Part shown: positions 7,244 through 12,118 of the stretch, piece by piece | How positions within the stretch are numbered: position 1 is the first letter of the stretch | Layout: every line of letters starts with the position of its first letter | Source: an uncultured bacterium | GTDB taxonomy: Bacteria > Bacillota_A > Clostridia > Lachnospirales > Lachnospiraceae | Direction: 5' to 3' | DNA length: 12,118 nt | NCBI GenBank assembly: GCA_905215045.1 | Contig: CAJMOO010000055.1 | Location: 1 to 12,118, forward strand | Program-made: the position numbers and the translations under genes | The notes under the pieces: model-generated | Told to the model about the DNA's origin: nothing | Databases searched by the model: none | What the model saw: the letters and a program-made list of their open reading frames with translations, nothing else

Positions 7244-7253
7244 GTTATCATTT

Positions 7254-8900
7254 TTACAATAAATGTAATTTCTTTGCTAATTTTACGATCAGATTTCCTT
7301 TTGGAATCTTTGTAAGTTCTTCTTCTGTAAAGACTTTTAACTTAATGATCGCTGCAAAATAGATCAGTGCTCCCACTGGAACTGCAATGATCACGCACAC
7401 TGCAAAGCATACTCGTCCAAATGGAAGAACACTTTGAACTGCGTACTGAATTACAAAACATACGGCACCCATGACAGCTGCACTTAATGCTGGTTTGATA
7501 AATGTCTTTGTGATCTCCTGATGGAATCCTGTATATTTCTTGATAGAATGTGCATTTAACAGACACATGACAAGTGAAAATGCCATTGTCGCAAAGACTA
7601 ATCCATATGTTTTGCAATCGGTATAAGTTAATAATGCCCATAATACAACGATATTTACAACAACAGAAATTGCTGAATGTTTGACTGGCACTCGCATCTT
7701 GCCCATTCCCTGTAAGATACCGTTTGTCAATGTAGACAGACAATAGAAAATAACAGAGACTGCCCCGATTCGAAGCATCGCAGCTCCTAATCCTTTGGCA
7801 TACACGGCACCGAAGATCAGTCCGTTAATAGAGCTGTTTAACACACCAAGTCCGACAGCACATGGGATTGCGATCATCATTGTGAAACGGATCGCCATCT
7901 GGATATTATCATTCATCTCGTCCTTCTTGCCTAAGGCATAAGCAGCAGAAACATTTGGTACGATCGCATTGGAAAGTGCGGATGCCATTGCTACTGGAAC
8001 GTTGATCAGCACGTTATACTGGCTGCTGAACAGTCCGTAAAATCCTGAAACTGTTTTCGCTGTAATTCCCTTTCCTACTAAGATATTACTAAAGATCGTC
8101 TGATCGATCGTTGCACTACAGTTATAGATTGCTGTACTGAAGATAACTGGTGTGATCGTCAATAATAAGATCTTTAGGATATTCCCATAAGATTCAATAT
8201 ATTTTGTGCGGTCATGCTTCATCTGAATCTTAACTTTTGGCTGATATGCGCGATAAATGATCAGGCAGAAGATCAGTCCTGTTAAAACACCGACTCCTGT
8301 ACCGATCGCACTACCTGCGGCACCATGTCTTGCAATCTCATATGTGATCGTATTGGATGGCAGATATGGCAGGATCAGCACATACGCCATCAAAATACTA
8401 AAGATCGCATTTAAGATCTGCTCAATGATCTGGGAAATGGATGTTGGCACCATGGTATTATGTCCCTGAAAATATCCTCTTAGTACTCCAAGAATTCCAG
8501 AGAAAAAGATCGTTGGAGAGATCACCTGAAGGGCAAGTGCTGCACCTTTCTGGTGTCCGACAAAAGTTGGTGCTCCAAAATATGCGATCAGTGATGCGAT
8601 ACCACCAACGACAACCGCATAAACCAACGCTCCATAGAAGATTCTCTGGGCATTGATGTATTCTCTCTTTGCAAGTCTTGCAGAAATTGATTTGGAAACT
8701 GCAAGTGGGATACTGAAGGATGCGATCAGCAGAATGATATTGTAGATATTATATGCATAGCTATAATATCCCATTCCTTCATCGCCGATGATCCCAAACA
8801 GTGGACTACGGTATAATAATCCGATCACACGGCAGACAATGGATGCTGCGGCTAAGATCATTCCCTGCATTAAAAATGAGTTTTTGCTGCTTTTACTCAT
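7254..8900 (-). CDS. Polysaccharide-type flippase, SpoVB/MurJ-like (MOP/MATE superfamily)
   Basis: This is a 548-residue, strongly hydrophobic protein with roughly 14 predicted membrane segments from about residue 11 to 525. It fits lipid-linked oligosaccharide or lipid II flippases of the MOP superfamily. Family traits are the N-terminal RVIGLLYRSPLFGIIGDEGM (24-43), GYYSYAYNIYNIIL (44-57) and RGYFQGHNTMVPTSISQ (141-157), and the soluble tail with EEELTKIPKGN. These resemble SpoVB and YtgP/MurJ of Bacillus and clostridial homologues. It may export cell-wall or spore-cortex precursors; sequence alone cannot separate these roles. It starts at 8900, overlapping the ybeY stop as ATGA, with AGAGG 7 bases upstream, so it is coupled to ybeY. 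A terminator follows the stop. The product class is firm, but the specific substrate is open. Confidence 0.88.
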   Translation of the reverse strand: MSKSSKNSFLMQGMILAAASIVCRVIGLLYRSPLFGIIGDEGMGYYSYAYNIYNIILLIASFSIPLAVSKSISARLAKREYINAQRIFYGALVYAVVVGGIASLIAYFGAPTFVGHQKGAALALQVISPTIFFSGILGVLRGYFQGHNTMVPTSISQIIEQILNAIFSILMAYVLILPYLPSNTITYEIARHGAAGSAIGTGVGVLTGLIFCLIIYRAYQPKVKIQMKHDRTKYIESYGNILKILLLTITPVIFSTAIYNCSATIDQTIFSNILVGKGITAKTVSGFYGLFSSQYNVLINVPVAMASALSNAIVPNVSAAYALGKKDEMNDNIQMAIRFTMMIAIPCAVGLGVLNSSINGLIFGAVYAKGLGAAMLRIGAVSVIFYCLSTLTNGILQGMGKMRVPVKHSAISVVVNIVVLWALLTYTDCKTYGLVFATMAFSLVMCLLNAHSIKKYTGFHQEITKTFIKPALSAAVMGAVCFVIQYAVQSVLPFGRVCFAVCVIIAVPVGALIYFAAIIKLKVFTEEELTKIPKGNLIVKLAKKLHLL

Positions 8901-9409
8901 ACTAAACCTCTTTCATCTCTTGTATATTTCGTCTTTGTCAGAATCTCTTCCTGACGTTTTTCCATATCTTTTCGTTCTTCTTCTTCCATATGGTCATATC
9001 CAAAAAGATGTAACATGCTGTGAGCGATCAAAAATGCATATTCTCTCTCACGGCTGTGTCCATAATTCTCAGCTTGTTCCCATACCTTGTCCATGGAGAT
9101 CACGATATCTCCAAGCAGAAATTCACCACTTTCCGGGTCAAATGCCATTGGATCTTCTTCGATCTTTGAAAAATCTGCCGGCTGTTCATATTCTGCCATT
9201 GGGAAAGATAATACGTCGGTCGGACGATCGATCTGCCTTTGTTCTTTGTTGATCTCATGGATCGTGTCATTATCGGTTAACATTAAGTTTACTTCGCACT
9301 CATAAGGGCAGTCCACATAATCAATCGCTGCCTCAATGACCTCATGTGCGATCTTCTCATAAGGGATATTGATCTCTCCCTCGTATTCATTCTCGATTAT
9401 AATACTCAT
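8897..9409 (-). CDS. ybeY: YbeY, rRNA maturation endoribonuclease
   Basis: This is a zinc-dependent RNase acting in 16S rRNA 3'-end processing and ribosome quality control in the cytoplasm. The metal-binding motif HSMLHLFGYDH gives His130, His134 and His140. Family blocks DRPTDVLSFP (61-70) and LLGDIVIS (98-105) are present. The start chosen is the ATG at 9409 (170 residues, usual family length) because TAGGA lies 5 bases upstream and it begins 7 bases after the phoH stop. An earlier ATG at 9496 would add 29 Arg/Lys-rich residues read inside phoH and lacks family similarity. The order phoH-ybeY is widely conserved. In B. subtilis yqfF lies between these genes and dgkA, cdd and era follow; here none do, and a flippase gene follows with ATGA overlap. 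Confidence 0.96.
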   Translation of the reverse strand: MSIIIENEYEGEINIPYEKIAHEVIEAAIDYVDCPYECEVNLMLTDNDTIHEINKEQRQIDRPTDVLSFPMAEYEQPADFSKIEEDPMAFDPESGEFLLGDIVISMDKVWEQAENYGHSREREYAFLIAHSMLHLFGYDHMEEEERKDMEKRQEEILTKTKYTRDERGLV

Positions 9410-9416
9410 AACATTC

Positions 9417-10421
9417 CTATCTTCTGTTCTTTTTGTTATTGTTATTCTTATTCTTTCTCGCAGATTTCGCCGCTTCATACTGATCGTATGCTGCAACGAT
9501 CTTCTGTACTAATGGGTGTCTTACGACGTCCTTATTCGTAAGTTCACAGACACCGATCTCTTTGACTTTTCTTAACACTCTCAGTGCTTCTTCTAACCCT
9601 GAAATGCTGTCAAATGGTAAGTCTTTCTGTGTTAAGTCACCTGTAATGATCGCTTTGGAACCAAATCCAATACGTGTTAAGAACATCTTCATCTGTGCTG
9701 GTGTCGTATTCTGTGCCTCATCTAAGATAATGTATGCATTATCCAATGTACGTCCTCTCATATAAGCCAGTGGAGCAACTTCGATCAAGCCTTTCTCCAT
9801 ATTCTTCATAAATGCATCGGCTCCTAAAATCTCATACAGCGCATCATATAATGGTCTTAAGTACGGATCAACCTTGCTTTGTAAGTCTCCTGGCAGGAAT
9901 CCTAACTTCTCTCCGGCTTCGATCGCTGGTCTTGTTAAGATGATACGGCTCACTTCATCATTCTTAAATGCTGTAATCGCCATTGCCATCGCAAGATATG
10001 TCTTACCAGTTCCTGCTGGTCCAACGCCAAACGTAATCATCTTATCTTTGATCGCTTCGACATATTTTTGCTGACCCAGAGTCTTTGGTTTGACTGCTTT
10101 TCCCTGAATCGTATGGCAGATCACATCTTTATCAAGTTCCACAAGACTTGTGGATTTCTCTTCCATCGATAAGGATAAGGCATAGTTTACATTCTGCTCT
10201 GTGATCACATTTCCTCGTTTGGATAATTCGAGTAATTCATCGATCACGGAGATCGCATGATTGACTGCCTGCTGTGTACCAATACATTTTAACTGGTCTC
10301 CACGCAGGATCAGGCTGACATGCAGTGTTTTTTCGATTTTCTTCATATAGGCATCGAACTGCCCAAATACATTCCCGCCATGTTCTGCTGGGAAATTCAT
10401 TTCTATTTCAACTGGATTCAT
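9417..10421 (-). CDS. phoH: PhoH-family P-loop ATPase (PhoH/PhoL type)
   Basis: This is a cytoplasmic ATPase of the PhoH family, linked to RNA metabolism and often adjacent to ybeY; its precise activity is unsettled. It has Walker A GPAGTGKT (134-141), Walker B IILDEAQN (231-238) and the conserved TRPAIEAGEKLGFLPGDL (163-180), TGDLTQKD (260-267) and RHPLVQKIV (301-309). The N-terminal part (about 1-90) corresponds to the KH-like region of the family. The C-terminus ends in a basic Asn/Lys-rich tail (322-334), suggesting nucleic acid contact. The start at 10421 (334 residues) is chosen for its GAAGGAG site 11 bases upstream. The alternative ATG at 10469 lacks a ribosome site and overlaps the -10 of the promoter at 10460-10488, so it would be before the mRNA start. 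It is first of the phoH-ybeY-flippase group. Confidence 0.95.
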   Translation of the reverse strand: MNPVEIEMNFPAEHGGNVFGQFDAYMKKIEKTLHVSLILRGDQLKCIGTQQAVNHAISVIDELLELSKRGNVITEQNVNYALSLSMEEKSTSLVELDKDVICHTIQGKAVKPKTLGQQKYVEAIKDKMITFGVGPAGTGKTYLAMAMAITAFKNDEVSRIILTRPAIEAGEKLGFLPGDLQSKVDPYLRPLYDALYEILGADAFMKNMEKGLIEVAPLAYMRGRTLDNAYIILDEAQNTTPAQMKMFLTRIGFGSKAIITGDLTQKDLPFDSISGLEEALRVLRKVKEIGVCELTNKDVVRHPLVQKIVAAYDQYEAAKSARKNKNNNNKKNRR

Positions 10422-10459
10422 AAAATACTCAGTCTCCTTCTTTGCGTATATTCTTATGT

Positions 10460-10488
10460 ATTTTACCATCTGTCACAAAGTTTTTCAA
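10460..10488 (-). promoter_or_regulatory. Sigma-A-type promoter for phoH-ybeY-flippase, extended -10
   Basis: Minus strand reads TTGAAA (10488-10483), a 17-base spacer, then TAAAAT (10465-10460). The -10 is preceded by TGG, giving an extended -10. The predicted start is near 10453, about 32 bases before the phoH ATG at 10421, leaving room for the GAAGGAG site. No terminator separates it from yqfD, so read-through from yqfCD may also contribute. Confidence 0.65.
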
Positions 10489-10534
10489 CCTGACTGGCAA
10501 AATACATGCGGTCTGATTCATAAGTTTCTGATAT

Positions 10535-11770
10535 TTATTGCTGTGCCGTCGTTGGTGCGATCATCTCTTCCTGTTTTTTTGTTAATTTCTTGATATTTCG
10601 GATCTTTCCGACACTTTCTTCTTTGATGATCGATGCCCTCACTTCATATCGGTTGTTCTTCTTTTGATAATTTCCTTCACAGTGAACGATCTTTGCCCCT
10701 TCTTTTGTTTTTTTCGCAAGATAACGTTCTAACTGTTTTTTTAATTTGAACTGTGCTTCTTTTTTGGTTAAGATTTTCTTCTTGGGTTGATATTTTTCCG
10801 TCGTCTGAAATGTGATTCCAATAGGAAGATAAAAAGAAGCTCCTATTTTTAATGATCTTCTCTTTGTTACGACATTGGTATGATTCTGCCTTTTCTTTAC
10901 AGGAAGGTCAAACTGATACTGACCAAAATATACATTTTTGATACTTTTTTTCGTATCTGTGATCTTTTTTTCGTAATACTCCACCGGGATGGAATTTTCA
11001 TATACCTCTTTGGTACGCATGATGATCTCCCCATCTGCCTTGATCTTATCTGTCTGTGTCACAGTAAAATCATCACTGTAGTAATAGATCAACCCAGATA
11101 TCAACGTTGTTCCTTTTTTCACGCTGTCGCCTGTACTTACTAGTGGTGTCCCGCTTTTTACTGCCATTTTTGTGATGATCCCTGACTTATTTGCCACGAT
11201 ATCACATGGTTTCTTCGGATTCTGCTTTGTTTTGCGGTCCAAGGTCTCTTTGATCTCGATGTGTAGTCTTGTTCCCTGAATGGAACAGGATACCCACGCG
11301 ATCTCATCATAATCTTCCCTCAGATGATCTTCCAATGCATCACAGTCAATCTGGTATTTTAATGTCCCCAGATGATAGTAATTATCCGTGACATATTTTA
11401 ATATATCACTTTTTGAATATACTTCTCCTCCTGAAACCGTGATCTCCCATAAAAACTGGCTAAAAGAAAGGATCATCATTGCACATAAAAATATGGAGAA
11501 GAATAATATTTTACGTTTTCTATGTTCTTTTAAAAAATACGGCAATCCCTTTTGTCCTTGTAACGTAAGCTCAACATTTGCTTTCTGGGCTAATGCTGCC
11601 AACATCTGATACGCACTTCTTCTGATAAAAAAGACATAGCCGTCTGATACTGGTTTTAACTCCCACAACACAAGGTGATTTTTGGCACAGAGATTTAGGA
11701 AACGCTCTGTCTGATATCCTTTGACTTGAAAATATAACCTTCCAAATATAAAATGCAGGATCTTAAGCAT
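10535..11770 (-). CDS. yqfD: YqfD, sporulation membrane protein
   Basis: This 411-residue protein matches the YqfD sporulation family (B. subtilis about 400). It has an N-terminal cytoplasmic region (about 1-85, starting MLKILHFIFGRLYFQVKGY), one membrane segment at about 88-108 after KEHRKRK, and a large outside region with WEITVSGGEVYSKSDIL (108-124) and YDEIAWVSCSIQGTRLHIEI (about 154-173), resembling a POTRA-like fold. The C-terminus is very rich in Lys. The family is made in the mother cell under sigma-E in Bacillus and is needed for efficient sporulation, but its biochemical role is unknown. AAGGAG at 8 bases supports the ATG at 11770, and yqfC ends 24 bases upstream. The order yqfC-yqfD-phoH is conserved in spore formers. 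Confidence 0.93.
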   Translation of the reverse strand: MLKILHFIFGRLYFQVKGYQTERFLNLCAKNHLVLWELKPVSDGYVFFIRRSAYQMLAALAQKANVELTLQGQKGLPYFLKEHRKRKILFFSIFLCAMMILSFSQFLWEITVSGGEVYSKSDILKYVTDNYYHLGTLKYQIDCDALEDHLREDYDEIAWVSCSIQGTRLHIEIKETLDRKTKQNPKKPCDIVANKSGIITKMAVKSGTPLVSTGDSVKKGTTLISGLIYYYSDDFTVTQTDKIKADGEIIMRTKEVYENSIPVEYYEKKITDTKKSIKNVYFGQYQFDLPVKKRQNHTNVVTKRRSLKIGASFYLPIGITFQTTEKYQPKKKILTKKEAQFKLKKQLERYLAKKTKEGAKIVHCEGNYQKKNNRYEVRASIIKEESVGKIRNIKKLTKKQEEMIAPTTAQQ

Positions 11771-11794
11771 TTACCATGCTCCTTTCAAAGAATA

Positions 11795-12061
11795 TCATAC
11801 ATATTCCAGCCTTTTGATCTTTCCTTTGACTTTCATTGCCTCCTGTGAATAAAAATCAACCGTTAAACCGCATCCATAGATATTTAATATAACATGATTG
11901 CCCTGAATGGAAATCGTATCCTCATCATACGATACGATTCCTCTGTAGTTTTCTATGTACGCTTCACAGTTTCCTGTCAAGGTAATGATAAAATCTCCAA
12001 ACACCACATCTCTTGGAAGCGAAAGTCCTTTGGCGATCGCTTCTTTTGGTTTCTTCTTCAT
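11795..12061 (-). CDS. yqfC: YqfC, sporulation protein of the YabP/YqfC family
   Basis: This is an 88-residue protein with LSLPRDVVFGDFIITLTGN (13-31), EAYIENYRGIVSYDEDTI (33-50) and NIYGCGLTVDFYS (60-72). These are the family blocks of YqfC/YabP, a beta-rich fold involved in spore coat or engulfment functions in the mother cell. The start chosen is ATG at 12061, with AAAGGAG 6 bases upstream. An ATG at 12082 adds MPQKEFF and lacks a good site. It is followed closely by yqfD and preceded by a sigma-E-like promoter candidate. The molecular function is not known. Confidence 0.92.
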   Translation of the reverse strand: MKKKPKEAIAKGLSLPRDVVFGDFIITLTGNCEAYIENYRGIVSYDEDTISIQGNHVILNIYGCGLTVDFYSQEAMKVKGKIKRLEYV

Positions 12062-12089
12062 GAAAAACTCCTTTTGTGGCATTTGGTTT

Positions 12090-12118
12090 AATATATGCCG
12101 AAAAAAAGCACCATATAC
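12090..12118 (-). promoter_or_regulatory. Weak sigma-E-like promoter candidate for yqfCD
   Basis: Minus strand reads GTATATGG (12118-12111) and, after 13 bases, CATATATT (12097-12090). The second matches 6 of 8 positions of the sigma-E -10 CATACAAT; the first matches the -35 kmATATTT at about 5 of 8, and the window edge prevents inspection further upstream. B. subtilis yqfC-yqfD is under sigma-E, which makes this plausible. Predicted start near 12083, about 22 bases before the ATG. The T7 run inside the spacer (12107-12101) could instead be the tail of an upstream terminator. Confidence 0.25.

Noticed and set aside
7342..7743. 133-codon minus-strand open frame inside the flippase gene
   Set aside because: It lies in another frame of a clear membrane protein gene, has odd Cys-rich composition with no family pattern, and has no ribosome site worth noting.
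9410..9496. N-terminal extension of YbeY to an ATG at 9496
   Set aside because: The extra 29 residues are read inside phoH, are Arg-rich and not family-like, and the ATG at 9409 has the ribosome site.

Overview
The window looks like chromosomal core sequence from a low-GC, Gram-positive, spore-forming anaerobe. The best guess is a Lachnospiraceae-type member of the Clostridia; the genus cannot be fixed from sequence alone. The reasons are an Rnf complex gene, the sporulation pair yqfC-yqfD, strong AGGAGG-type ribosome binding sites and AT-rich spacers. All ten complete genes, plus rnfC which runs off the left edge, lie on the minus strand, so transcription runs from high to low coordinates. 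I see no rRNA, tRNA, CRISPR array, insertion sequence or phage gene. No gene-free stretch exceeds 300 bases; the longest is 1295-1528.

Right part (about 7200-12118): yqfC and yqfD (sporulation proteins), then phoH and ybeY (RNA metabolism and ribosome maturation), then a large polytopic membrane protein of the SpoVB/MurJ flippase superfamily. The phoH group has its own strong housekeeping-type promoter at 10460-10488. ybeY and the flippase gene overlap by ATGA. A rho-independent terminator follows the flippase gene at about 7211-7243.

Middle (about 1440-7210): a small membrane-anchored protein resembling the C-terminal part of BofC, then two different FAD-dependent oxidoreductases (HI0933/BaiN family and COG2509 family) overlapping by ATGA, then proB, a DUF896 protein and proA. 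Spacings of 26-68 bases or overlaps suggest one transcription unit. proB and proA make glutamate-5-semialdehyde for proline synthesis. The start of this unit carries a candidate forespore (sigma-F/G-like) promoter overlapping a small hairpin.

Left edge (1-1411): rnfC, first gene of an apparent Rnf operon (membrane ferredoxin:NAD+ oxidoreductase). Its leader is the most unusual piece here. A strong extended -10 promoter is followed within about 40 bases by a terminator-like hairpin with an eight-T tail. The 3' arm of that hairpin carries the start codon of a possible 18-residue leader ORF, whose stop codon lies one base before the rnfC start. This suggests attenuation control of energy-conservation genes, but it is inference from sequence only.
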